The notes beneath the pieces were generated by a model. It was not told where the DNA came from and made no database searches. It saw only the letters and a program-made list of their open reading frames with translations. This document shows positions 1-10,199 of a DNA stretch of 64,000 nt, piece after piece. Position 1 is the first letter of the stretch; every line of letters begins with the position of its first letter. The stretch is from Varanus komodoensis. Taxonomy: Eukaryota > Chordata > Lepidosauria > Squamata > Varanidae. The stretch covers positions 19,460,616 to 19,524,615 of the forward strand of contig NW_025335269.1 of assembly GCF_004798865.1 (NCBI RefSeq), read 5' to 3'. The position numbers and the translations under genes were made by a program.

Positions 1-1814
1 CAGCTTCATTTGTGGCTTGACTAGCAATTTTGCTATTTGGTTGGAATGTGTTACGAAATTCTGAGCCCAGCCCCCTAGCCCCTCAGCCCAAGATCTGAAA
101 ATAAGAGTCAGATGTTGTCTAGCCAATCTTAGAAGCCTACAAAAGAAGAGTTATCGTAATACTTAATAGAGTTTATGCTTACAAATCACCAGGATTCGTC
201 ATGACCTACCAGTAAATTGAGTTGCTGATTTATTGAAGTTAGGATATTAAAAGGGAAAAATCAGTGTTAGATTATTTAAATTAGCAGCTGACTTGGCAAG
301 ATGTTTTATTTGTCAGACCAATTGAATCTGGAATATACAACTTACATCTTAGAGATGAGCTATGTCTTGTAAAATAGTTAAAAGCTCCCACCCTCAGTGC
401 AGGTTTTCAGCCATGTAGACAGAAGGTAGTAGAGAGGGAGAAGGAGGCGCATCATAGGAAGTCATCAGCCACAGCTGCTTCCCTTCCTTGCAACTCCACT
501 GTAGGCCCCATTCTCTCCCCTGCAAGGTGCATGTCTAACCTCAGCAGAGGCACTCAATGAGGTTCTTTCTCCACTGGCTGTGAGCTGAGGAGCTTGGCGT
601 TCAGAGTGCCAGCTCTGACAGCTCAGGATCTGTGAGCTGGGATCTGGAATAAACTTATCCCCACTGCTTCTCGACAATTTCAGGAGGCCAAAGGATTGCA
701 ACTTAATCACTTCCCACAGATAAATGAACACTGATGTTTGTGCTCAGGGTTAAGGTACCCTTAAGAAGAAACTGATGCCTACTGTTGACAAGGCTGATAA
801 TGAGAAGACTGCAGATTTCAAGAATGCTAATTCTACAGGGGAGGGGAAATCATTTGTTTTAAATATTGCTTTTCCGATCACATTAGGAAACAGATTTTAC
901 AGTTACAACATATAGAGCCAGTTAAATCCAAAGGAGAAAAATAATTGATAAGACAGCAACAATTCGCAAAACAAGGTGCATCGGCATGGAAGAGTAAAAG
1001 ACACCCAACCAGGGCCCATCAGCTACCTAAAGCATAGCGGGCTGAGGTCTGACATACCTCAATCCCATAGGGAAGAGTGCACAACTGTTTGAGCTCTGAG
1101 GGCCACACTGCACAGCATCAGTGCTGGGGGCAGCATTTGCACACTTACAAGCACACACAGCTTTAGGGGACCTGCGTGCAGCCCTAGAGCTGTACTTCTT
1201 GCATTTGTTGCTGACCTTTTCATAGGATGGATGGCACTCCAGAACAGGTTCTGCTGCTGGTAGTAGCCTGCTGTGAGACGTAAAACAAGGCCATCATGTT
1301 GAGTGCATCATTGCAACGAAGTTTAGGTTTAGGATTAAACCCAATAGCTCGAATGACCCTAGCAACAAACTGGCAAACAGTGTAACTCAATTAAAATCCC
1401 TGTTATTTTGTTTGCCTCACAGCATTTTCCTTAAGCTGAAGTTTCCAAACAGCTTATAGACAGTTCCCTTTTTAAAATGAGCAACCTTTAAGTGATGCTT
1501 GCACAGCATCTCCGTTCATACCTATTTGTCTGAAATTTCTCAGTCTTCATTCATATAGAAGAGTTTACCCATTTTCATGTAAAAATAAAAAGTTGGTTTC
1601 CCCATGGTTATCTGCTTTCAGCCTGAGGCAACATGGCCCCAGCGTGTCCTAAGCCAAACTGACAAAATCTTTTCTTCACATCAATACAAAAATAATCCAT
1701 GAAAGGTGTCCCCACAATAAATGCATCCATCCTAAAGATGCCACATGATTTTCTTCATAGTTTTTTCATTGGTTTATCTAACTTACTTGAGGAAGTAAGT
1801 ATACTTAAGTGTAA
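1..1814. other. Intergenic, nothing recognised
   Basis: I see no splice-bounded exon, RNA gene or recognisable repeat here. The small open frame at 465-731 on the minus strand has no family features and I treat it as chance. Confidence 0.5.
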
Positions 1815-2153
1815 TAAAGGTAAAGGTTTCCCCTTGACGTTAGGTCCAGTCATGCCTGACACTAGGGGGCAGTGCTCATCTCCATTTCCTAGCTGAGGGA
1901 GCCAGTATTTGTCTGCAGACAGTTTCCGTAGGCATGTGGCCAGAATGACTAAACACCGAAGTGCACAGAATGCTGTTACCTGCCCACCAAAGTGGTACCT
2001 TTTTATCTACTTGCATTTGCATGCTTTTGAACTGCAAGGTTGGCAGGAGCTGGGACGGAGCAACGGGAACTCACCCCATTGTGCAGATTCAAACCTTTCA
2101 ATCAACCAGCCCAGCAGCTCAGCCATTTAAACCAGTGCGCCACCTGCATCCCT
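1815..2153 (-). mobile_element. Sauria SINE, copy 1
   Basis: Read on the minus strand, the element starts with a tRNA-like head containing box A (TGGCGCACTGGTTT) and a box B-like GGTTTGAATC. It ends in two ACCTTT units near 1815-1828. This head plus (ACCTTT)n tail is the hallmark of Sauria SINEs, which are mobilised by Bov-B LINEs in squamates. It is nearly full length at about 340 bp. A second copy lies at 17826-18170 and is similar throughout. It is the best single clue that the host is a squamate. Confidence 0.85.
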
Positions 2154-3689
2154 TAATATGAGTTAACAAATAAAGGAAAAGGAGGAGTGGAAGTTCTTTG
2201 TTGAACCTCATATATCAAGGCCAGACTCATCAACAAAATGGCCTCTCCAGACTAGTGACTGGATTGGCCAGCCTTTGAGCTGAGCCTGAACCCAAACTGA
2301 ACTTTTTTCACTGAAACCAGTGCACATTATTTCAATTTTGACCACAAGATGGCAGTATTTCCCCTATAAATCATACTGAAAGCACTATTGTGTATGCACA
2401 TTTTCCATGAGGAATGTAACATGTCTGTTCAAAGACTTAAGCTCAATGGGGCCTACTCTAAGGTGAGTGTGTGTAGCAGTCCAGCCTCAATGTTGGTATT
2501 CAGAAATGCATATTTTGGGCTTGTCACATCTAGAAAACACTGGGAAAAATGTCTAAACTAATTGTGATTATTCCTGTCGAATGGCAGCAGACAGACTGCA
2601 AAACCAAGACTGGAAGCAGATGGCTATGGACTTAACATGACTGTTTGTATTGATAGTTAACTGCTAAATAAAAGCCAATGTGCCTTATTTCTGAATAGAT
2701 GCACACAAGATGGGGGGGGGGAACCAATATAACTTTGGCATCTAACCAAAATATGAGTACCTACATTACACAGCCAATGCATTTCAAACTGGAAAAAATG
2801 TGGTTTGCATGTTCTTATGTTTTTGATGTTCCCTTTTAATAGTCCATGCTAATTCATATAAGTCATGGAAATTGTCCTTTTTTCCACCATTGCTATTTCA
2901 GTAAATTTTAAGTTTGCATTTGCTTACCACCCCAAAATATTTACTATGGTCCACAGATTAATTTAGTTCCATGTATCCTAACAGTAGGATACAAATTGGA
3001 GCTGCATACACCCTCAGATTTTGAGCTAACCCCACAAGGTGGGGGCAGGGAATAAGTGGCTTTATTGGTGATAGGGAAGCAATTGGGAAAGCACACATGA
3101 CTTGGATGCATCGAGGCCCATGGGTGTTTGTCTTCTGATCACGTGTTTTGCACATAGAAGGATCCAGGGAATTGCAGGTGGGCAGGAAGGGACTGGATGG
3201 GGGAGGTAGTCTTGCTGTTGGAAGTATCCGCACCTGTCTTTGTGCTTTTCTCCTGAATTATCAGCTTGCAATTATTTTTTTAAAAAGTCCAATCTCCGCC
3301 CCCCATCAAAATCCCAACATTCCTTGTGAAAGCTGTTTACTTTGTAGCAAGAAGTTCTTTATTGCACCCTCCTCAAATAAACACAGATGTCAGCTCTGTT
3401 TAATGGAGGTTGTTGAACTGCTCCTTATTCCAGAACAAGCTGACTTCAATCCAGAAATTTTTCACAGCATGAATGCTACACTTAATGCAATATATCAAGG
3501 ATGGCTTTGAAACTAGAAAAAATATCCTGGGTAACCTTTGTTGACCTCCTGCTGCATAAAACAGGGTTCATCACCAGATCATATTGCAAAAACTGTACAA
3601 TTTAACCAAGGATTGTAAGCTAACTATGGTAATAGCAACTTTTCTGCACAACTGCACATTGTTAACTTTCAAGGACAATGCAGCCAATG
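2154..3689. other. Intergenic, nothing recognised
   Basis: No exon or named repeat is visible. A poly-G run lies near 2711-2720. The open frames at 2958-3510 on both strands overlap one another and show no domain. Confidence 0.45.
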
Positions 3690-4300
3690 GAGGACTGAAA
3701 AGAATAGTTTGCCCTGGGGCAGTGTGTAGCTCCCGTCTTGTTTACTATGTACACTAATGATCAACCTCTCCCTCAATGTGCCAGAAGTTTTAACTATGCT
3801 GATGACCTCTCACTCACTCTGTCAGACAACTTTGAGACTATAGAAAATAACTAATCACTAGATAAACTTAATGTATACTGGAACAGAAAGTCTCACCCTG
3901 CCATGGTTCAAATATGTGGCTTTCATCTGATGAATGATCAGGCTTCGAATTCTCTTCATCTCAAGAAAGAGCAGGCCTCTACCGATTTTTGAAGAGGTGA
4001 CTGATTGGATCACCATTATACTCTCAAACACCTAGGCATCCATTGGGTTACATGCTGACTCATAAGAAACACTGCCCAATATAAAGCAAAAGAACTTTCC
4101 AGCTATAATATCTTGTGAAAGCTCATGGGAAGAAGCTGGGCACTCAACAACAAATATTAAGAACCACAGCCTTGACTTTTTGTTATTTCTGCCAGCCTGT
4201 TATGCTAGCTTGGTAAGGTCTAGCTCAGCCCATGAAAAACTGATAGATACACACTTAATGAAAGCTGCAGAATCCTTACAGGATGCCGGAACCCAACCCT
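3690..4300 (+). mobile_element. Non-LTR retrotransposon fragment (reverse transcriptase)
   Basis: The strand reads, in shifting frames, like the palm of a LINE reverse transcriptase. A degraded 'PxGSV' segment (motif B) near 3715 is followed by 'YTND', then by a clear YADD catalytic motif at 3795-3806. Residues that follow (helix region, then a 'CRILTGC'-like segment near 4270-4290) fit the region after the RT in the same family. Several stops and frame changes show it is dead. The clade is uncertain; it is not the CR1 type seen elsewhere in the window. It ends just before the LTR at 4323. Confidence 0.6.
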
Positions 4301-4322
4301 TTGAATAAAATTATTGACTTAG

Positions 4323-4902
4323 TAAAGGAGCCTGATTAGCTTTAATGTTATTTGGTTCTAGCTTAACTAACGCTATTTGCTTTTGTAAAAAGCTTGCATG
4401 AAAGCTTGGTTAGCTCAATAAACGCCATTTGCTTTAACTGCTTGCTTTGGAGAAGAAAAAGGGGAGGCAAAGGAATGTTGATAAGGTAAGACAAAAGAGG
4501 TAGTGTGAAGAAGATGACCCCCTACGCAAGGCCTGGCACGCAGTGATCACGCTCCCCCTGTGAAGGGATTGGATGCAGAGAGCCTCTTCCACAAGGGCAG
4601 GCATGCAGTGGACATGCAGACCCAGCAAGGGGATTGGGCAAAGGGTCAGGCAGACCCTGGGAGGTGACTGGATGAGGGAACAATGGGGGTGAGACTGTGT
4701 GAGAAAAAGTAAGAAAAAAAGCTATAAGAAGGATGAGTTGGTGGCATGTGGGTGTGTTGCTTCCTGCCTGTGTATTGGGAAGCTGACACCTGGTTGCTTT
4801 TCTCAGCTGAATAAAGGAACCAAATGAATCTCCGCCTTGGTGAACCGTATTGGCATTTGGTTTAGGGGTCTGTAAGTCACCTGGCTAGCAGGGACACCAA
4901 CA
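4323..4902 (+). mobile_element. LTR of an endogenous retrovirus-like element, copy 1
   Basis: About 580 bp that match the LTR at 8770-9318 from end to end. Both carry short imperfect direct repeats of about 27 bp (core GCTTAACTAACGCTATTTGC) near the 5' end, a polyadenylation-type AATAAA near 4809, and the same 3' end (GCTAGCAGGGACACCAACA). No matching target duplication is evident, and no internal gag, pol or env sequence follows. I read it as an old solo LTR or remnant. It looks somewhat more diverged than copy 2. Confidence 0.7.
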
Positions 4903-5654
4903 AAAGCTGGTACTGTGCCTAGTGACTTAAGGAGAGAGGTAGCAGCCAATAGTGAAAGATTCAAAGCATCTGCATCAAATGTACACCCACTTTTTGGCTA
5001 CTATCCCATCCTCTACAGATTAAAATCAAGAAAATGCTTTCTCAGACCAGTGGATTGTGATGAAACAGCAGAGAAAAACCATGATTAATTGTGCAGTGAA
5101 AGATCTACCCATCTTCTAAAAGTGGAAGAAGCTCTTATTTTTATTTTTTGACTTTAAAAAAAATTCTAACTGTAGTCTTCCTGGCTACAGGGAGAATTTT
5201 CTGATGCAGAGGATCTAAATAAAAAGAGTTGATTTTATACTGATTTATACTGTGCCTTGTCCCCTACTGCCAGTGTCTTCCATCCTTCCCTCTTCCAGTT
5301 TTTACACTCACTTTTGATTACAATTCCTCTCCCTTCTCAATTCCTCTTTATTCCCTGTCCTTAAAAAGTATTCTTATTTTTAAAAATTATTAGCCTGTGC
5401 AATCTGCATGGCATGGCCATGGGGCAGAGTGATCAAGCCAGGACAGTCTCAAGCACTGAGGCCCACTTGAAAGTGGTATGAAAAACTCCAGCATTTGGAA
5501 AACACCACTTTACAGTCACATTTCTATTTGATGTTTACAAAAGTAATGTTAAGAACAGTTGTGATTCCAGTTTGATTCCTTGTTTTATATACATTGTTCA
5601 TCAATTCATTTAGGGCACAAGTCTAGGGCCTCCTTGTGGCCTCAGAGCTGGAAC
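4903..5654. other. Intergenic, nothing recognised
   Basis: AT-rich sequence after the LTR. I looked for retroviral internal sequence (primer-binding site or gag) and saw none. Confidence 0.45.
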
Positions 5655-6190
5655 ACATAGAATCATAGAAATAGAGCAAGTCAGAAGGGGCCTCCTGAGC
5701 CACCTAGTCTGACCCCCTCCCACCATGTGCACATCCAGCCTATCCTTGAACACCCGCACCGATGGGGCCTCAACCACCTCCTGGGGAAGCCCATTCCATA
5801 CCCTCGGGGTCCTAACTGTCGGGAAATGCTTCCTGGCATCTAAATGGAACCTTGACTCCCTGAGCTTTGCTCCATTAGAGAGCGTCCTGCCTTCCTCTGC
5901 AGGGGAGAACAGGCTTCCACCCATCTCCGTGGGACATCCCCTCACATACCTGTATGTCGCCAACATATCCCCTCTGAATCTCCTCTTCTCCAGGCTGAAG
6001 AGACCCAGTTCCCTCAGTCTCGCCTCATATCCTATCCCCTGCGAACCAGCCACCAACCTTGTGGCCCTACACTGCACTGACTCTAACCTGGCTATATCCT
6101 TCCTGTAACCAAAACTGAACACAATACTCCAGTTGTGGACACACCAGAGTCCTATAGAGTGGTAGTGATACCTCTCTCGATCTAGATTGA
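5655..6190 (-). mobile_element. CR1 LINE, 3' end
   Basis: Minus-strand translation gives the conserved C-terminus of CR1 ORF2: 'YRKDIARLESVQCRATRLV', then 'LRELGLFSLEKRR', 'LFSPAEEGRT', 'RKHFPTVRTPRVWNGLPQEV' and 'SVRVFKDRLD'. The 3' tail reads on the + strand as the familiar CR1 end (ATAGAATCATAGAAATAGAG at about 5657-5676). It is 5'-truncated, as most CR1 copies are, and still largely open over about 150 codons, so it is fairly young. Other copies of the same tail lie at 10200, 15730-16400, 27290, 46670 and 61440. Confidence 0.9.
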
Positions 6191-7318
6191 GATGCATTGC
6201 TGATTTTCCAGCCTGCAGCCTTGCAGCTAGCATGGAAAGAACCAAGCTGGCTGCCTGTCTGAGGCTGTAAACTGGCCATGGAGTGGAGGAAAGGGGGCAT
6301 GCTAGGGGGCTGGGTTGGGAGAAGGCTGGGGACAGTGGTTTATGCCCTATTTGGATAGTCCCAATATCCTCCTTTCCCCCTTTATTTACATGTCCATATG
6401 CAATGCAGGGTGTGAGGCATGGTGGCAACAGAGATCACCACTGCCATGCCTTGCACCTCTGCCCTGGAGCACAGGAGGCCTTGGACTGTGGCCCTGCTCA
6501 CTCACTCTTGGATGGCTTTGGGTGGTGTGGGCACTACATGCCAAAGTTAAAATGGCTGTTATTTTCCCTACAGAAAGAAACAGCTGGTGCTAAGTCAAAG
6601 AAGATAAATTTTGCAACATGATTTAAAAAACAAATGTCACTAAACTTCAAGCAGTTTGTGTATCTTAAGTGTATTTATGGCTCTGAAAGTAAGCAAGGAA
6701 TTTTGGGTCTAAAATTGCAGCCACCATCTCCACTGTTCCTCACCGTTCTACATACAGTAATTGCAGCAGATACAAACTTCGAGATGCATCTGGGAACAAA
6801 ATAAAGCTGGGAAATATTTGTTTAAGGATGTATACTGTGTCTTGTGAGTTTTGTTTGTGGTGAAGAACTAATCCCTTACATAAATAAAATAATTTTAACT
6901 CCGAAGCCAAGCAAAGTGAAAACACAATAAGGACAATTCAGTTGTAAATATGAGAAGTTCTTTGAGACCTCATCCAGTCTGTCCCAAATACATTCCCAAG
7001 TCCCAGTATATCCAACACTCATTTGCCACTTTTATCATGGCCCGTTCTGGTTTAGCCTTCCTTCGCTGAACCAACCTCCTACTGACCAACACTCTTGCCT
7101 CTGTGTCTCAGTGGAAACTCTCCCAGTGGTCAGACTACTGTGACATCCTGCCATATCTGTACATAAGAACCTTGTGAAACCAGATTATGTCATAATTGTT
7201 TTAGAAAGACACAATCAGTGTGAAGTGGCTCTAACCACATGCAAGTGTTTGAAAACGTAATGTACAAAATGGCCCTTGGAGTAACCTTGGCATTTCAGGA
7301 TAGGAGATGTGTTCTACA
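6191..7318. other. Intergenic, nothing recognised
   Basis: Moderately GC-rich to 6600, then AT-rich. No exon or repeat family recognised. Confidence 0.4.
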
Positions 7319-7455
7319 GCAGCCTTCCCAAACCTTGTGCCTTCCAAACATGTTTGGGCTGCAACACTTAGAATTCCAAGTCAATGGTCCTGCTGGATGG
7401 GAATTCTGGGAGTTGTCCAAATGCCTTTGAAAGGCATCAAGTTGGTGAAGGCTGT
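7319..7455. mobile_element. Palindromic MITE (hAT-like, non-autonomous)
   Basis: The two ends are inverted copies: GCAGCCTTCCCAAACCTTGT on the left and a right end finishing TTGGTGAAGGCTG. The middle carries the 'GGGAATTCTGGGAGTTGT' block typical of a short palindromic repeat that is very common in reptile genomes. A better preserved relative is at 49391-49528. Family name uncertain; the inverted ends are direct observation. Confidence 0.65.
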
Positions 7456-8160
7456 TCTAAGGGATGAAGTGTGATGTGTGGCTAAAGGCACAATCCTTTG
7501 CAAGTGTAGACAGGAATAAATGGCCTACAACTGCCAACATGCCCCAGCCAGCATAGGATGGTAGCCTACGTGACAATATAAAGATGGATATCAGGCAAAA
7601 CAATCCAATGAGGCAGCCTGTAGACTGCTGGACTCAAGGGATTATGAGTAACCTATGGAGGACAGGAGTGCAGAACAGAAGGTTGTGTCTGTTCTTCCTT
7701 GAAAAGGTATTTTGCCCTTGGAGTACAAGGAAAGGAGGTTGAGGCACTGCTCAGATACTGAGTATGCCAGCTAAGTGTGTCGCCTCCTTTCCCTCCTTGT
7801 CCCCTCCCTGTCCCCAAAAGTCTGTTTCCAAGGTTGCTCTTAGGACCTTGAGGTTGTGGCTAGCACAGTTCACTCTGAGGTGGCTGCGTGGACAAGAGGG
7901 CTGGCTGGGGCTCTGGATAACCCTATGGCTCTCTAGACCCCATCAGCAGTTGAAGGATTAAACCCTAAGTGATGGTGCAACAGTACGATTTCTTGACCAC
8001 TTCATTCTTTTCAGCAGTGACTGCATTGTGTTAGCAAGATGTGCCTGAACTGAATGCCACCATGTCTGAAACAGCAGCAAGGTTCTATTTTGCAGTGTGT
8101 TGATGCATCAGATTTGCAGATGAAAGCCAGTATCAATTCTTGGAAATAAGCACACACTAG
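7456..8160. other. Intergenic, nothing recognised
   Basis: No exon, repeat family or RNA gene seen. Confidence 0.4.
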
Positions 8161-8610
8161 ACTATTTTATTTATTATTTATTTTGTTTTATATATCACCG
8201 CCATAGCACACAGGTTTTCTGGGAAGTTTAAAGTTAAAATTATAAATACCATGCACAGAATACTCATAAAAACAATATAAACAATATATTCATAAACTAC
8301 TATAAAACAGGTAACATAACAAACAAAACCCATGGGACAACAATCGGGCACAGAAGCAATTGAAAAATATATTTAAAATTGGCTCAGCAATAAGACACAC
8401 AGACTAACTGTTAAAATATTAAAAAGGTTTTCACCGGGTGCTGAAAAGGTACAAGAGAAGGTGCCAGGCATGCCTCTCTGAGGAACATGTTCTAGAGATG
8501 GGGTGCCACTGCTGAAAAGGCCCTTCTCCTAGTTGCCAACCCCATTAATTCATTAGGGGGGAGTTCCCTGAGAAGGACCTCAACAGACAGTCTGAAGTCT
8601 ACATGCAGCA
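8161..8610 (-). mobile_element. LINE 3' tail (L2-like)
   Basis: It begins with a TTTATTTATTATTTATTTTG tail-like stretch and continues with reverse-complemented 3' UTR-type sequence (for example GCCTCTCTGAGGAACATGTT near 8471). The layout matches other minus-strand L2-like tails in the window (13020, 39895, 52570). No coding part is retained. Confidence 0.5.
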
Positions 8611-8769
8611 TTTGTGAATATGATGTGTGAATACGCCAGTATACAGCTCATGTAAAATCTACTCTACAGAGTCTCAGGCCCAAGAGCAACAAGTAATCAA
8701 ATTGAAAATTTGGATCTGTTGTAATCAGGTAACAAGCGCCATGAGAGTTTATTTTACATGCAGAGTTTA

Positions 8770-9318
8770 TGAAGAAGCCTGATTAGCTTAACTAATGTTA
8801 TTTGCTTTTAGCTTAACTAACGCTATTTGCTTTTCTAAACAGCCGCTTGCATAGGAGCTTGATCAGCCTAACAAATGCCATTTGCTTTTTGTATAACTGC
8901 TTGCTTTGGAGAGGAAAAAGGGAAGGCAAAAGAATGTTGATAAAGAGGCAGCGAGTGAGACCCCCCACGCAAGGCCGGGCACGAAGTGATCACGCTCCCA
9001 CTGTGAGGGGATTGGACGTAGATAAGCACCTACACGAGGCCAGGCATGCAGTGGACATGCAGACCCTGCAAGGGGATTGGGTAAAGGGCCAGGCAGACCC
9101 TGAGAGGGGATTGGGTGAGGGAACAATGGGAGGTTAAGTGAAAAAGTGAGGAAAAGGAGGAATGTGTGTGTGTCGCTGCCTGCCTGCGTGTAGGGAGCGG
9201 ACACCCGGTTGCTTTGCTCAGCTGAATAAAGAAACTGAACGAATCTCCACCTGACTGAACCTCATTGGCACTTGGTTTAGCTGGTCTGTAAGTCACCTGG
9301 CTAGCAGGGACATCAACA
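8770..9318 (+). mobile_element. Solo LTR of an endogenous retrovirus-like element, copy 2
   Basis: A 549-bp LTR that starts TGAAGAAGCC and ends GGGACATCAACA, with the TG...CA ends expected of an LTR. It is flanked by a 5-bp direct repeat, GTTTA, at 8765-8769 and 9319-9323. The flanking duplication directly bounds the single LTR, so this is a solo LTR left by recombination and not one end of a provirus spanning back to 4323. It contains AATAAA near 9225. Same family as 4323-4902. Confidence 0.85.
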
Positions 9319-10199
9319 GTTTATTTTAAAAACAAAAACTGTGCTTTGCTGAGGGGTGTAAAATCCTCCCCTATCCCTAACCCTCAGCTAGGTCTGATGC
9401 TAGCAGTCTTTTAACTTTTATTTTGCTGAGGTTTACAGTCAGCATCTCCAATTTGGCAGCCATAAAACCGCACATTTCACTGGAAGCATTAAGGATGGAA
9501 TTGGGGGCGTTGTCCTCCCAGAAAACTGTAAAACAGCTGCAGCAGAGTGAGCCAGAAATAAATTATGCAATGTGGGATTTTTTTAAAGTTACTGAACCTT
9601 AAAAGTTTACAAGCAGTTTCTGCAGTTACATTCTCCATCACTCTGAAAGCTACACAAAAGAAAATAGATAAATACACAATGAAAGTGGACCTTCTATCTG
9701 CCACCCCATGCCTTTTTTTTTTACCAAGGGGAGGCATTATGGGCAGATGTGGGGCCTGCCAGTGCTAACTCCACTGTTGTTTGCAGTTTACTGTAAGCAT
9801 GAAAAGCAGCAGAACTAAAAGGTTCACAGGTTTCTTTGCACACCATTTCAACTATTCCTGATCTCATTCCAGCCTGTTGTTTTACCCTGCATTTCTCCGC
9901 CATTTTGCAGAGCCATTTTTCTTTTTCTTTTTTGAAGGGTGGGTTCCTTTTGAACTTTTGAATCCATAGCAGAATTGGAATATTGCTGAGGTACCCATTC
10001 CTTTCAACAGAGATGGACAGTGTTGAAGCAACAGGGTGTGGAATATCAAATCCCTGAAGAAAGGGACACATATCGTCTATTTTCTTCTTCCTTTTTAAAG
10101 ATTTAGGGTACAATCCCAAGCATTTTTAGACACAAAAAGACCTACAACTTTCAGCATCACTTGCTGGGGAATGGTGAGAGTGGTACAACTTTTTTTGCG
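9319..10199. other. Intergenic, nothing recognised
   Basis: Short open frames on both strands at 9489-10119 overlap and carry no domain that I recognise. Confidence 0.4.

Noticed and set aside
465-731. 88-codon minus-strand frame as a gene
   Set aside because: No domain, no splice context, no homologue that I recognise; length is within chance for this composition.
5610-6428. 272-codon minus-strand frame as a host gene
   Set aside because: The recognisable part is CR1 ORF2 C-terminus and 3' tail; the rest is read-through into flanking DNA.
4323-9318. A provirus bounded by the two LTRs
   Set aside because: The right LTR has its own 5-bp target duplication on both sides, and the interval holds LINE and MITE fragments with no retroviral internal sequence.
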